A program made the position numbers and the translations under genes. Below, one piece after another: positions 25,932 to 35,833 of a stretch of DNA of 64,000 bases (the first letter of the stretch is position 1; the number at the start of each line of letters is the position of its first letter). Under the pieces are notes generated by a model. It saw nothing but the letters and a program-made list of their open reading frames with translations. It made no database searches and was not told the DNA's origin. The stretch comes from Betaproteobacteria bacterium (GTDB lineage Bacteria; Pseudomonadota; Gammaproteobacteria; Burkholderiales; Burkholderiaceae_F), in assembly GCA_016861185.1 (NCBI GenBank), contig BOKW01000008.1, forward strand, positions 124,001 through 188,000, in the 5' to 3' direction.

Positions 25932-26381
25932 ATGGCGCAGGCCGACGTGCATTACGAGACGGCAGAGACGGCGAGCGAGGCCGACATCGAAGCAGTCGAC
26001 GCCGGCCTGCATCTGTACAACCTGAAAGCGGCCGATCTCGCCGCGGTGCAGCCGCTGTTCTGTTTCGCGCGCGACGCGAGCGGCACCGTGATCGGCGGAC
26101 TGCGCGCGCGCCGGTGGGGCAGCGCGTGGGAAGTGCAGCAGCTCTGGGTTGATGCGCGCCACCGGCGGCGCGGCATCGCCTCCGAGCTGCTTCGCCGCGT
26201 CGAGCGCGCTGCGCGCGAACGCGGCGGCACGCTGATCTACCTCGACACGTTCAGCTTCCAGGCGCCCGCGCTGTACGAGCGCAACGGCTACGAGGTCGCG
26301 TGCCGCTTCGAGGGTTTCCCGGACGGCATCGTGAAATACGTGATGCGGCGAAGGCTCGATCGCACGGAGGTGCGTGCATGA
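25932..26381 (+). CDS. GNAT family N-acetyltransferase
   Basis: The 149-residue protein has the GNAT core 'FARDASGTVIGGLRARRWGSAWEVQQLWVDARHRRRGIASELLRRVERAARERGG'. The acetyl-CoA pyrophosphate loop R/Q-x-x-G-x-A/G is 'RRRGIA', and 'YLDTFSFQAPALYERNGYEV' forms the C-terminal part. The ATG at 25932 is preferred over the ATG at 25926, because GGAG (25922-25925) lies seven bases upstream of it. It overlaps the MocR gene by four bases, so it is cotranscribed with the regulator. The acceptor amine is unknown; an amino acid handled by the neighbouring cluster is plausible. Confidence 0.87.
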   Translation: MAQADVHYETAETASEADIEAVDAGLHLYNLKAADLAAVQPLFCFARDASGTVIGGLRARRWGSAWEVQQLWVDARHRRRGIASELLRRVERAARERGGTLIYLDTFSFQAPALYERNGYEVACRFEGFPDGIVKYVMRRRLDRTEVRA

Positions 26382-27844
26382 ACGACGTCGCCCGCGACGA
26401 AGCGACCGCGCTCGCCGCGGCCACGCCGCGCGTGCTGGCCGGCGCGGAACGCACGCTCGCCGACCAGCTCGCCGCGTGGCTCGCGCTGCGCATCGACGAG
26501 CACGCGCTGAAGCCCGGCACGCGGCTGCCTTCGATCCGGCGCTTCGCCGGCGACAAGCGCGTCAGTCGCTCGACCGTCGTCGAGGCCTACGACCGCTTGA
26601 TCGCCGCAGGCTACGTCGAGTCGCGCCGCGGCTCGGGGTTCTACGTGCGCGCGCGGCGCGGGCGGCCGGCGGCGCCGGTCGCAAGGACCGCCGCCGCTGC
26701 ACGCGCGACGGCGAACGCCGCGCCGATCGACGTCGTCTGGCTGCTGCGCAGCCTGTTGCGGCAATCGCCCGCGAGCGATCATCCGGGCGCGGGACTGCTG
26801 CCGCCGGCCTGGCTTGACAGCGAGCTGGTCGCTGCGGCGGTGCGCGCGATCGGCCGCAGCGCCGGCGATGCGCTGCTGAACTACGGCGTGCCCGAAGGCT
26901 ATCTGCCGTTGCGCGAGCAGCTCGTGCAGCGGCTCGCGCTGGCCGACATCGGCGCGAGCCCGGAGCAGATCGTCACGACCAACGGCGTCACGCACGGCAT
27001 CGACCTCGTCGCGCGGCACTTCATCGCGCCGGGCGACACGGTGTTCGTCGAGGACCCCGCCTGGTACCTGATGTTCGGCCGCTTCGCCGCGTTCGGCGCG
27101 AAAGTCGTCGGCGTTCCGCGCGGTCTCGACGGGCCCGACACCGCGGTGCTCGCCAACCTGCTGACGCGGCATCAGCCGAAGCTCTTCGTCGTCGGCAGCG
27201 TGCTGCACAACCCGACCGGCACGTCGCTGTCCGCTGCGAACGCGCATCGGCTGCTCAAGCTCGCCGACGAATACGGCTTCACGATCGTCGAGGACGACGT
27301 TTACGGCGACCTGCATCCGGGGCGCACGTCGTCGTCGTGCATGCGGCTCGCGAGCCTCGATCAGCTCAGGCGCGTCGTCTACATCGGCGGCTTCTCGAAG
27401 ACACTGGCGGCGAACCTGCGCGTCGGTTTCGTCGCCGCGCATCCGGACATCGCCCAGCCGATCGCGGAGCTGAAGATGCTGACGGGGCTCACGACGCCGG
27501 AGCTGACCGAGCGCGTCGTCGCGCGCATCCTCGCCGAAGGGCAGTACCGCCGCCACCTCGAGCGGCTGCGCGGCAAGCTCGACGCCGCCCGCGACCGCAC
27601 CGCGCGCGCGCTCGAGAGAATGGGCGTGAAGCTGTTCGCGCAGCCCGACGCCGGCATCTTCCTCTGGGGCGACTTCGGCCGCGACACCAACGCGATCGCC
27701 GCCGCCGGCGCCGAGCAGGGCATCCTGTGCGCCCCCGGCAGCCTGTTCTCGCCGACGCAACTGCCGAGCACGTGGATGCGCGTGTCCGCCGCCACGAGCC
27801 TGAACCCCGCCGCGATGAAGTTTCTCGCGCACGCGATGGAATAG
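26378..27844 (+). CDS. MocR/PdxR-type GntR regulator with aminotransferase domain
   Basis: The 488-residue protein combines a GntR winged helix with a fold-type I aminotransferase domain. The winged helix is at about 27-95 ('LADQLAAWLALRIDEHALKPGTRLPSIRRFAGDKRVSRSTVVEAYDRLIAAGYVESRRGSGFYV'). The aminotransferase domain is at about 130-485 ('NPTGTSLSAANAHRLLKL', 'EDDVYGDLHPG', PLP lysine in 'GGFSKTLAANLRVGFV'). MocR proteins bind PLP or its amino-acid aldimine and control PLP, GABA, taurine or exporter genes. The ATGA overlap with the GNAT gene shows coupling. The likely targets are the divergent dehydratase-lysE operon and its own promoter at 25825-25865. Confidence 0.92.
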   Translation: MNDVARDEATALAAATPRVLAGAERTLADQLAAWLALRIDEHALKPGTRLPSIRRFAGDKRVSRSTVVEAYDRLIAAGYVESRRGSGFYVRARRGRPAAPVARTAAAARATANAAPIDVVWLLRSLLRQSPASDHPGAGLLPPAWLDSELVAAAVRAIGRSAGDALLNYGVPEGYLPLREQLVQRLALADIGASPEQIVTTNGVTHGIDLVARHFIAPGDTVFVEDPAWYLMFGRFAAFGAKVVGVPRGLDGPDTAVLANLLTRHQPKLFVVGSVLHNPTGTSLSAANAHRLLKLADEYGFTIVEDDVYGDLHPGRTSSSCMRLASLDQLRRVVYIGGFSKTLAANLRVGFVAAHPDIAQPIAELKMLTGLTTPELTERVVARILAEGQYRRHLERLRGKLDAARDRTARALERMGVKLFAQPDAGIFLWGDFGRDTNAIAAAGAEQGILCAPGSLFSPTQLPSTWMRVSAATSLNPAAMKFLAHAME

Positions 27845-27857
27845 CGCGCGCTCCATG

Positions 27858-28104
27858 AACCCCCTTTGAAAAAGGGGGGCAGGGGGGATTTCTCCGGCGC
27901 CTCCGCGTGCGATGCGCCTCTTACTGCGACGATCGTGAAATCCCCCTCAGTCCCCCTTTACGAAAGGGGGAGGAGATGCGGGAGCGTGCCGAGACTTCGC
28001 CTGCCGTTCGCTCGATCCCCCCTTTGAAAAGGGGGGCAGGGGGGATTTATCCGGCGCTTCCATCTGCGACGCGCGTCCTACGGCGACGATCGCGGAATCC
28101 CCCT
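27858..28104. repeat. Cluster of G/C-block palindromic repeats, partly tandemly duplicated
   Basis: Three palindromic cores lie here: 27858-27891, 27938-27975 and 28014-28048. A fourth half-copy is near 28095-28104. The segment from the first core through 'TCCGGCGC...GACGATCG' to the next AATCCCCCT is repeated at 28016-28104 with about 80 % identity by eye, so the unit was tandemly duplicated. It lies between the convergent mocR and groEL-like genes and may act as a bidirectional terminator. No gene is seen. Confidence 0.75.
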
Positions 28105-28112
28105 GTGCTCGC

Positions 28113-29735
<1,623 letters not shown>

Positions 29736-29759
29736 CGCAGTCCTCCTGGCGACATCGCA

Positions 29760-29775
29760 CGGCCCGGTCGGGCCG
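29760..29775. promoter_or_regulatory. 16-bp palindrome in the divergent groEL-like/MBL promoter region
   Basis: CGGCCCG and CGGGCCG flank a GT centre, in the 77-bp gap between the divergent groEL-like (start 29735) and metallo-beta-lactamase (start 29813) genes. It is not a CIRCE element. It may be an operator or a leader hairpin for the chaperonin mRNA. Confidence 0.35.
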
Positions 29776-29812
29776 GGTACAGTTGAAGCGTTTCGATTGC
29801 GCGCTCCGCGCC

Positions 29813-30817
29813 ATGCGCCCGCTGTTCGAACCGGCCCTGGTCAACGACGTCTTCGGCGATCCGGGCCTGTACGTCGACTTCCGCGAAGAGCGGCGCGCGC
29901 TGTTGTTCGACTTCGGCGACCTGTCGGTGCTGCCGCCGCGCAAGCTGCTGCGCATCTCGCACATCTTCGTCACGCACGCGCACATCGACCACTTCGTCGG
30001 CTTCGACCGCTGGCTGCGCGTCGTGCTCGGCCGCAAGGAGCGCGTGACGCTGTACGGCGGTCCGGACTTCATCGCGCAGGTCGAGCACAAGCTCGCCGCG
30101 TACACGTGGAACGTCGTGCACCGCTACGACATCGCGCTGACGATCGACGCGGTCGAGATCGAGCCCGGCGGACGTGCGCGCAGCGCGAGCTTCTGCAGCC
30201 GCGACCGCTTCCGGCGAGTGGAGGGCGATGCGTGGAACCTTCATGACGACCTGCTGCTCGCCGAGGAATCCTTCCGCGTGCGGGCGCGTTTCCTCGACCA
30301 CGACATACTTTGCCTCGCCTTCGCGCTGGAGGAGTCGACGCACGTCAATGTCTGGAAGAACAGGCTCGCCGAAATGGGCTTGCCGACCGGCCACTGGCTG
30401 CATGCGCTGAAGCGCACCGCCAAGTCCGGTGCGGCGGACGACGCGCCGATCGAGGTGCGCTGGCGCGATCGCGACGGCGAGCACGTCGTGACGCGCCGCC
30501 TGGGCGAGCTGCGACCGGCGCTCGAGTTCGTGCCGGGTCGGCGCGTCGGTTACGTGACCGATATCCGCTACACCGAAGCCAACCTGCGCACGCTCGACGA
30601 ACTGCTCGCCGGCGTCGACCTGCTTTTCATCGAAAGCGTCTTTCTCGACAGCGAAGCCGAGCACGCGGCGCGCAAGAACCACCTGACCGCGAAGCAGGCC
30701 GGCACGATCGCGCGCCGGCTCGGCGCGAAGGCGGTCGTGCCGTTCCACTTCTCGCCGCGCTACGAGGACCGCGCGGCTGAGCTGCACGCCGAGGTGCAGG
30801 CGGCATGGCGCGGTTAG
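29813..30817 (+). CDS. Metallo-beta-lactamase fold hydrolase (RNase Z-like)
   Basis: The 334-residue protein has the zinc motif HxHxDH at residues 55-60 ('[22 protein letters not shown]') near the N-terminus, as in RNase Z/ElaC-type enzymes. Further metal ligands are likely in 'GYVTDIRY' and '[12 protein letters not shown]' (His of the C-terminal motif). The middle carries '[24 protein letters not shown]', as in the RNase Z family where short exosite regions bind RNA. The typical RNase Z is about 305 residues. Downstream after 30 bp is rtcA, another RNA 3'-end enzyme, so an RNA substrate is plausible. The start is the first ATG ('MRPLFEP'). Confidence 0.8.
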   Translation: MRPLFEPALVNDVFGDPGLYVDFREERRALLFDFGDLSVLPPRKLLRISHIFVTHAHIDHFVGFDRWLRVVLGRKERVTLYGGPDFIAQVEHKLAAYTWNVVHRYDIALTIDAVEIEPGGRARSASFCSRDRFRRVEGDAWNLHDDLLLAEESFRVRARFLDHDILCLAFALEESTHVNVWKNRLAEMGLPTGHWLHALKRTAKSGAADDAPIEVRWRDRDGEHVVTRRLGELRPALEFVPGRRVGYVTDIRYTEANLRTLDELLAGVDLLFIESVFLDSEAEHAARKNHLTAKQAGTIARRLGAKAVVPFHFSPRYEDRAAELHAEVQAAWRG

Positions 30818-30819
30818 CG

Positions 30820-30845
30820 CCCTCTCCCCGTGCCCGGGGGGAGGG
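30820..30845. repeat. Partial CCCTCTCCCC...GGGGAGGG palindrome supplying the rtcA ribosome-binding site
   Basis: CCCTCTCCCC (30820-30829) and GGGGGGAGGG (30836-30845) can pair around GTGCCC. The same sequence family is seen inside mdlA at 42853-42940. The right arm is the purine-rich stretch immediately before the rtcA ATG, so it acts as its Shine-Dalgarno and could be masked in the hairpin. Confidence 0.6.
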
Positions 30846-30847
30846 AG

Positions 30848-31921
30848 ATGAACGGACAGGCGCCACAACGGTTTGTCGAAAGGAATGCGGTGCTCCACAT
30901 CCCCGGCGACACCGGTGAAGGCGGCGGGCAGATCGCGCGGATGGCGATCGCGCTGGCGGCGGTCACCGGCACGGCGATCCGGCTGACGCGCATCCGCGCC
31001 AAGCGGTCCAAGCCCGGCCTCGCCGCGCAGCACCTGACGGCCTTGCGCGCGGTGGCGGCGCTCGCCGGCGGCGACATCGAAGGGCTCGCGCTCGGCGCGA
31101 CCGAGGTGACGTTCCGACCCGGGCCGATCGAAGGCGGCGAGCACCGCTTCGACGTCGGCACCGCCGGCAGCATCACGCTGCTGGCGCAGGCGCTGCTGCC
31201 GGCGCTCGTCCGCGCGCGAAAGCCTTCGACCGTGCGGCTCACCGGCGGCACCGACGTGCGCGGCGCGCCGCCGCTCGACTATCTGCGTTTCGTGCTGTTG
31301 CCGCTCGTCGCGCGCTGCGGCGTCGATGCGCGCATCGAACTGCTCAGGCGCGGCTACTACCCGCGCGGCGGCGGCGAAGTCGAGCTGACCGTGCGGCCGG
31401 CGGCGCCGCGTTCACCCGGCCGACTGGTCGCCGGTCCGCTGCGCGCGATCCGCGCGTTCGTGCACACGGCGAGGCTGCCGGAGCACGTCGCGCTGCGCAT
31501 GCGGGACGCCGCCTTGTCGCAGCTCGCGGGCTTGCCGGTCGAAGCGACGCTCGACACACACGCCGAAAGCTTCGGCCCCGGCGGCGCGATCGTGCTCGCG
31601 GCCGATCGCGGCGGCACGACCCTCGGCGCGGGCCGCGTGGCCGAGCGTGGCGTGCGCGCCGAGACGCTCGGCGAGTCGGCCGGTGCGGAACTGGCCCGCG
31701 ATCTCGCGCTCGACATCGCGCTCGACGTGCACGCGGCCGACCAGTCGATCGTCTATCTCGCGCTCGCGTGCGCCGCGGGCGGCACCGCGTCTTTCACGAC
31801 CGCCGAAGCGAGCCTGCACACCACCACCGCGATCTGGCTCGCGGAGCGGTTCCTGCCGGTGCGCTTTACCGTCGAGCGGCGCGAGCGGTCGGTGGAGATC
31901 GGTTGCGAGCGGCGCGCGTAA
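30848..31921 (+). CDS. rtcA: RNA 3'-terminal phosphate cyclase
   Basis: The 357-residue protein fits RtcA (E. coli 338). It converts RNA 3'-phosphate ends to 2',3'-cyclic phosphates using ATP. The sequence shows the N-terminal 'GDTGEGGGQIARMAIALAAVTGTAIRLTRIRAKRSKPGLAAQHLTAL', the middle 'GGTDVRGAPPLDYLRFVLLPLV', 'RRGYYPRGGGEVELTV', and the C-terminal 'ASLHTTTAIWLAERFLP' that carries the adenylated His of the family. The usual partner rtcB is not in this window. It is 30 bp downstream of an RNase Z-like gene, with a repeat-derived ribosome site. The ATG at 30848 is chosen over an upstream GTG at 30830. Confidence 0.92.
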   Translation: MNGQAPQRFVERNAVLHIPGDTGEGGGQIARMAIALAAVTGTAIRLTRIRAKRSKPGLAAQHLTALRAVAALAGGDIEGLALGATEVTFRPGPIEGGEHRFDVGTAGSITLLAQALLPALVRARKPSTVRLTGGTDVRGAPPLDYLRFVLLPLVARCGVDARIELLRRGYYPRGGGEVELTVRPAAPRSPGRLVAGPLRAIRAFVHTARLPEHVALRMRDAALSQLAGLPVEATLDTHAESFGPGGAIVLAADRGGTTLGAGRVAERGVRAETLGESAGAELARDLALDIALDVHAADQSIVYLALACAAGGTASFTTAEASLHTTTAIWLAERFLPVRFTVERRERSVEIGCERRA

Positions 31922-31941
31922 CGAAGGCGTGGATGCGCCCG

Positions 31942-32130
31942 AAATCCCCCTCCGGTCCCCCTTTACGAAAGGGGGACGGAGACGGACGCACCTCCGGTGC
32001 GTGCGAGATGAATTTCCCCCTCTGGTCCCCCTTTTTCAAAGGGGGAGGGCAGAGGAGCGACGCGCGTGAGATTGCGCGTTTGGCGACACTCAACCCCCCC
32101 TTTCCTAAAGGGGGGGCAGGGGGGATTTCC
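31942..32130. repeat. Three G/C-block palindromic repeats
   Basis: The cores are 31942-31976, followed by a CGCACC-TCC-GGTGCG hairpin ending at 32001, then 32011-32055, and 32093-32130 in opposite orientation (ending in CAGGGGGGATTT). The first copy has the same two-hairpin layout as 25737-25795. They lie between the convergent rtcA and the DUF1496-like gene and may end transcription from both sides. Confidence 0.75.
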
Positions 32131-32166
32131 CGGTCTCGATTCCCAGGAAACCTCTCACCCCCAACT

Positions 32167-32394
32167 TCAATCCGTCCGCATCTCCCCCCGCCGCACCCAC
32201 ACGCCGGCGCCTTCGCATTTCAGCAGCTCGTTGCCGCTGAGCACGAACGCGCCGATCTCGTACGGCACGTCGTTGAAGTAGCAGACGCCGGGCCCCTGGT
32301 CGAGGTCGAAGGAGTCCTCGTCCTCTTCGTCGATGATCGGCGAGTTCCTGCGCTCGGGGTCGGGGGCGTCGACTTGCGGGATCTTCTTGACCAT
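32167..32394 (-). CDS. Small DUF1496-like protein
   Basis: The 75-residue protein has an acidic N-terminal half ('IIDEEDEDSFDLDQ') and a C-terminal stretch 'GVCYFNDVPYEIGAFVLSGNELLKCEGAGVWVRR'. That stretch resembles the DUF1496 pattern CYY-x-G-x-AYS-x-G-A ... L-x-C. Two cysteines (in 'VCYF' and 'LLKCEG') are spaced as in that family. There is no signal peptide in this form. The ATG at 32394 follows AAGGAG. The function is unknown. It is divergent from the DHH phosphoesterase gene; 161 bp separate the two starts. Confidence 0.65.
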   Translation of the reverse strand: MVKKIPQVDAPDPERRNSPIIDEEDEDSFDLDQGPGVCYFNDVPYEIGAFVLSGNELLKCEGAGVWVRRGEMRTD

Positions 32395-32555
32395 CTGCGC
32401 TCCTTCGCTGCGTATCGGATTTCAACGGAGCCACCATCGCACCGCCGCGGGCCGGCCGCCTTGATCGCCGTCAGCGGACGCGCGCGCTTGACCTGCGACA
32501 CCCGGCCGGATCTGCGTTGGGGCATGCTAGTCGCGTTCCGATCGGGCCGAGGGCC

Positions 32556-33518
32556 ATGCGCCATATCGACGTGTTCAACGGCGATGCCGACGGCCTCTGC
32601 GCGCTGCATCAGTTGCGGCTCGCGGAGCCGGCCGACGCCGAACTGGTCACGGGGCTCAAGCGCGACATCGAGCTGCTCGCGCGCGTGCGCGCGGATGGCG
32701 ACTGCGCGATCACGGTGCTCGACATCTCGCTCGACCGCAACCGCGCCGCGCTCGACCGGCTGCTGGCCGAAGGCGCGCGCGTGCGCTGGTTCGACCATCA
32801 CTACGCCGGCCACGCGCCGACGCATCCGCGGCTCGAGCTGCACATCGATCCGGCGCCGTCGACCTGCACGAGCATCCTCGTCGACCGCCATCTCGGCGGG
32901 CGCTTCCGCCGCTGGGCCGTGGTCGCTGCGTTCGGCGACAACCTGCGCGTGCCCGCGCTCGAACTGGCCGCCGCGCTGGGCCTGGACGACGCGCGCACCG
33001 ACGCGCTGCGCGCGCTCGGCGAGGCGCTGAACTACAACGCCTACGGCGAAACCGAGACCGACGTGCTGATCCACCCGCGCGCGCTGTATCGCGTGCTGCA
33101 TGCGTACGAGGATCCGTTCGACTTCGCCGCGCGCGAGCCGATCGCCGCCGCGCTGATCGAGCGCTGTCGCGCCGATCTCGCGGCCGCGCGCGCGCTCGCG
33201 CCCGCGTACGCGGACGAGCGCTGCACGCTGTACCGACTGCCGGACGCGCCGTGGGCGCGGCGCGTGCTCGGCACCTTCGCGCATCGGCTCGCGGCGGATG
33301 ATCCGCAGCGCGCGCACGCGGTCGTCCGCGCCAACGCCGACGGCAGCTTGACGATCAGCGTGCGCGCGCCGCGCGGCACCGACGCGCTGTGCCGGCGCTT
33401 TCCGCGCGGCGGCGGCCGCAGCACCGCGGCCGGCATCGACCGGCTGCCGGCCGAGCGGCTCGACGAGTTCGTCCGCCGCTTCCGCGCGCCGGACTGGTGC
33501 GACGAGCCGAGCCGATGA
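32556..33518 (+). CDS. DHH-family phosphoesterase
   Basis: The 320-residue protein has the DHH signature. Motif I is 'VFNGDADGLCALHQL' (Asp10 and Asp12 as metal ligands), motif II is 'VLDISLDRN', motif III is 'RWFDHHYAGHAP', and the C-terminal glycine-rich motif is 'FPRGGGRSTAAGIDRLP', which resembles the DHHA1 'GGGH' motif with Arg in place of His. The family cleaves phosphodiester or phosphomonoester bonds in small nucleotides or short oligonucleotides (NrnA, GdpP, RecJ relatives). The start codon is the ATG at 32556. It overlaps the CapA-like gene by four bases (ATGA). Confidence 0.87.
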   Translation: MRHIDVFNGDADGLCALHQLRLAEPADAELVTGLKRDIELLARVRADGDCAITVLDISLDRNRAALDRLLAEGARVRWFDHHYAGHAPTHPRLELHIDPAPSTCTSILVDRHLGGRFRRWAVVAAFGDNLRVPALELAAALGLDDARTDALRALGEALNYNAYGETETDVLIHPRALYRVLHAYEDPFDFAAREPIAAALIERCRADLAAARALAPAYADERCTLYRLPDAPWARRVLGTFAHRLAADDPQRAHAVVRANADGSLTISVRAPRGTDALCRRFPRGGGRSTAAGIDRLPAERLDEFVRRFRAPDWCDEPSR

Positions 33519-34633
33519 GCGCGAACGGGATCACGCTGTTCCTGTGCGGCGACGTGATGACCGGCCGTGGCATCGACCAGGCGCTGCCGCATCCGAGCCG
33601 GCCGCAGCTCTACGAGGACTACGTGCGTTCCGCGATCGGCTATGTCGAACTCGCCGAACAGGCCAACGGCCCGATCCGCCGTCCGATGGGCTACGCCGAC
33701 CTGTGGGGCGACGCGCTCGCGGAGTTCGAGCGCCGGCGGCCCGACGCGCGCATCGTCAACCTCGAAACCGCGGTGACCGCGAGCGACGATGCGTGGCCCG
33801 GCAAGGGCATCCACTACCGGATGCATCCGGTCAACGTGCGCGCGCTGACGGCCGCAAAGCTCGACGGCTGCGCGCTCGCCAACAACCACGTGCTCGACTG
33901 GGGGCACGACGGGCTCGCCGAAACGCTGGACACGCTCGCGCGCGCCGGCATCCGCACCGCAGGCGCGGGCCGCGACGCCGCCCAGGCGGCAGCGCCCGCG
34001 ATCATCGACCTGCCGCCGGGCCGCCGCGTGCTCGTGTTCGGCTATTGCACCGAAGACAGCGGCGTCCCGCCCGAGTGGGCCGCGACCGCGACGCGTGCCG
34101 GCGTGGCGCTGCTGCGCAAGCTCAACACGCAGACCGCCGCCGACATCGCGGCGCAGGTCAGCGCGGTGCGGCGCGCGGGCGACGTGGTCGTCGCGTCGAT
34201 CCACTGGGGCGGCAACTGGGGTTTCGCGATCCCTACCGCGCAGCGCGAATTCGCGCACCGGCTGATCGACGAAGCCGGCGTCGACCTCGTGCACGGCCAT
34301 TCGTCGCACCACGTCAAGGGCGTCGAGATTCATCGCGGCCGGCTGATCCTGTACGGCTGCGGCGACTTCGTGAACGACTACGAAGGCATCCGCGGCCACG
34401 AACGCTGGCGCGGCGATCTCGCGCTGATGTACTTCGCCGCGCTCGAACCCGCCACCGGCGCGCTCGCCTCGCTCGCGATGACCCCCACCCGCATGCGCCG
34501 CTTCCGCGTACAGCGCGCCTCCGACGAGGAGGCCCAATGGCTCGCCGACACCCTGAACCGCGAAGGCCGACCGCTCGGTACGCGAGTCGAGCGACAACCC
34601 GACGGCACGCTTGCGTTGAGGTGGACTTCGTGA
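33515..34633 (+). CDS. CapA-family metallophosphatase-like protein
   Basis: The 372-residue protein has the CapA/PGA_cap calcineurin-like fold: 'LFLCGDVMTGRGID' at the start, 'ARIVNLETAVTASD', 'DGCALANNHVLDWGHDGLAETLDTL', 'VVVASIHWGGNWGFAIPTAQREFAHRLIDEAGVDLVHGHSSHHVKGVEIHRGRLILYGCGDFVNDYEG'. The Asp, Asn and His residues in these blocks are the expected metal ligands. CapA proteins are best known from poly-gamma-glutamate export, but soluble homologues occur widely. There is no signal peptide and no capBC genes, so a cytosolic phosphatase is more likely. It is translationally coupled to the DHH gene. Confidence 0.87.
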   Translation: MSANGITLFLCGDVMTGRGIDQALPHPSRPQLYEDYVRSAIGYVELAEQANGPIRRPMGYADLWGDALAEFERRRPDARIVNLETAVTASDDAWPGKGIHYRMHPVNVRALTAAKLDGCALANNHVLDWGHDGLAETLDTLARAGIRTAGAGRDAAQAAAPAIIDLPPGRRVLVFGYCTEDSGVPPEWAATATRAGVALLRKLNTQTAADIAAQVSAVRRAGDVVVASIHWGGNWGFAIPTAQREFAHRLIDEAGVDLVHGHSSHHVKGVEIHRGRLILYGCGDFVNDYEGIRGHERWRGDLALMYFAALEPATGALASLAMTPTRMRRFRVQRASDEEAQWLADTLNREGRPLGTRVERQPDGTLALRWTS

Positions 34634-34663
34634 CCATTCCGCACCGGACACGCAATGCGCATA

Positions 34664-34779
34664 GTCCCCTCGCCCCGCTTGCGGGGACCAGCCCGAAGGG
34701 CGCAGGACGCCGCGCAGCGGCGGTCCCGAGCGTCGCGAGGGACGGGCCGCAGGCCCGCAGAGGGCTAGGGTGAGGGGGC
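34664..34779. repeat. CCCCTCGCCCC...GGGTGAGGGG dispersed repeat
   Basis: The ~116-bp element begins CCCCTCGCCCCGCTTGCGGG and ends TAGGGTGAGGGGG, giving imperfect terminal inverted repeats. Internal blocks 'GCCCGAAGGGCGCAGG' and 'GGGCCGCAGGCCC' form further hairpins. It fills most of the 215-bp gap between the CapA-like and PRPP synthetase genes. The same family occurs inside mdlA, before rtcA and at the end of the GNAT gene near 59.4 kb. Confidence 0.75.
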
Positions 34780-34848
34780 AGCGACGCCGCAGCGTGAGTG
34801 CCCAACGCTCGACGCCCGACCGGACCGGCGCCAGACTTGGAGACCCCC

Positions 34849-35805
34849 ATGCTCCTCTTCGCCCTCAAATCCACCCGCGACTTCGGCCAGCGCGTCGCCG
34901 CCTCCCTCGGCGCCGAGCTCGCCCCCTGCGAAGAGCGCGAGTTCGAGGACGGCGAACACAAGGCGCGCCCGCTCGTCGACGTGCGCGGGCACGACTGCTT
35001 CGTAATCCAGAGCCTGCACGGCGGGCCGGACGCCAGCGGCAACGACAAGCTCGCGCGGCTGCTGTTCTTCGCCGGCGCGCTGCGCGACCACGGCGCCACG
35101 CGCGTCACCGCCGTCGTGCCTTACCTCGCGTACGCGCGCAAGGACCGCGTGACCAAGCCGTGGGACCCGGTGATCACGCGCTACGTCGCGCAGCTCTTCG
35201 AGGCGATGGGCATCGCCGGCGTGATCACGCTCGAAGTGCACAACGTCGCCGCATTCCAGAACGCCTTCCGCATCCCGACGCTGCACCTCGAATCGGCCGA
35301 AGTCTTCGCGCCGCGCGCGGGCGAACTTGCGGGCGCAGGCCCCGTCGTCGTCGCCTCGCCCGATCCCGGCGGCGTCAAGCGCGCGCAGCTCTTCCGCGAA
35401 ACGCTCGAAGCGCGTCTGAAGCGCGAGTTCGGCGCCGCGTACCTGGAGAAGCGCCGCAGCGCCGGTGTCGTCAGCGGCTCCATGCTCGCCGGCGACGTGC
35501 AGGGCGCGACGGTCTTCCTCGTCGACGACCTGATCAGCACCGGCGGCACGATGCTGCGCGCCGCGCAAACCTGCCTCGCCGCCGGCGCGACCAAGGTCTA
35601 TGCCTTCGCCGCGCACGGACTGTTCAACGCAGGCGCGAGCGACGTGATCGTGAATCCGGCTTTCGCCGCGACGATCCTCACCGACACCGTGCCGCCGTTC
35701 CGGCTGAGCGCCGCGGCGCGCGAGCGCGTGGAGATCGTCAGCGCGGCGCCGCTCTTCGCGGACGCGATTCGGCGGGTGCACGCAGGCGTGCGCGGCGGTA
35801 TGTGA
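34849..35805 (+). CDS. Ribose-phosphate pyrophosphokinase (PRPP synthetase) homologue
   Basis: The 318-residue protein is a PRPP synthetase of typical length. Shown are 'CEEREFEDGEHKARPLVDVRGHDCFVIQSL', the ATP/metal loop 'VVPYLAYARKDRVTKPWDPVITRYVAQLFEAMG', 'TLEVHNVAAFQNAFRIPTLHLESAEVF', and the PRPP-binding loop 'VFLVDDLISTGGTMLRAAQTC'. It would make PRPP from ribose 5-phosphate and ATP. It departs from canonical Prs (the flexible loop reads 'RKDRVTKPWDPVI' rather than 'RQDRK..REPIT'; 'D-L-H' is 'E-V-H'), so it is probably a second copy. The ATG at 34849 follows TTGGAGA. Its neighbours suggest nucleotide or RNA-end salvage. Confidence 0.85.
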   Translation: MLLFALKSTRDFGQRVAASLGAELAPCEEREFEDGEHKARPLVDVRGHDCFVIQSLHGGPDASGNDKLARLLFFAGALRDHGATRVTAVVPYLAYARKDRVTKPWDPVITRYVAQLFEAMGIAGVITLEVHNVAAFQNAFRIPTLHLESAEVFAPRAGELAGAGPVVVASPDPGGVKRAQLFRETLEARLKREFGAAYLEKRRSAGVVSGSMLAGDVQGATVFLVDDLISTGGTMLRAAQTCLAAGATKVYAFAAHGLFNAGASDVIVNPAFAATILTDTVPPFRLSAAARERVEIVSAAPLFADAIRRVHAGVRGGM

Positions 35806-35812
35806 TCGCCCG

Positions 35813-35833
35813 TCGCGGGTTCAGAGCCCGCGA
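35813..35833 (+). terminator. Hairpin after the PRPP synthetase gene
   Basis: TCGCGGG and CCCGCGA form a perfect 7-bp stem around TTCAGAG, eight bases after the PRPP synthetase stop. No clean T-run follows ('ACTATTG'), so efficiency is uncertain. It also marks the left border of the lower-G+C island; 35834-36059 shows no convincing gene. Confidence 0.4.

Noticed and set aside
29760..29775. CIRCE element for HrcA control of the groEL paralogue
   Set aside because: The palindrome CGGCCCG-GT-CGGGCCG has neither the sequence nor the 9-bp spacer of CIRCE.
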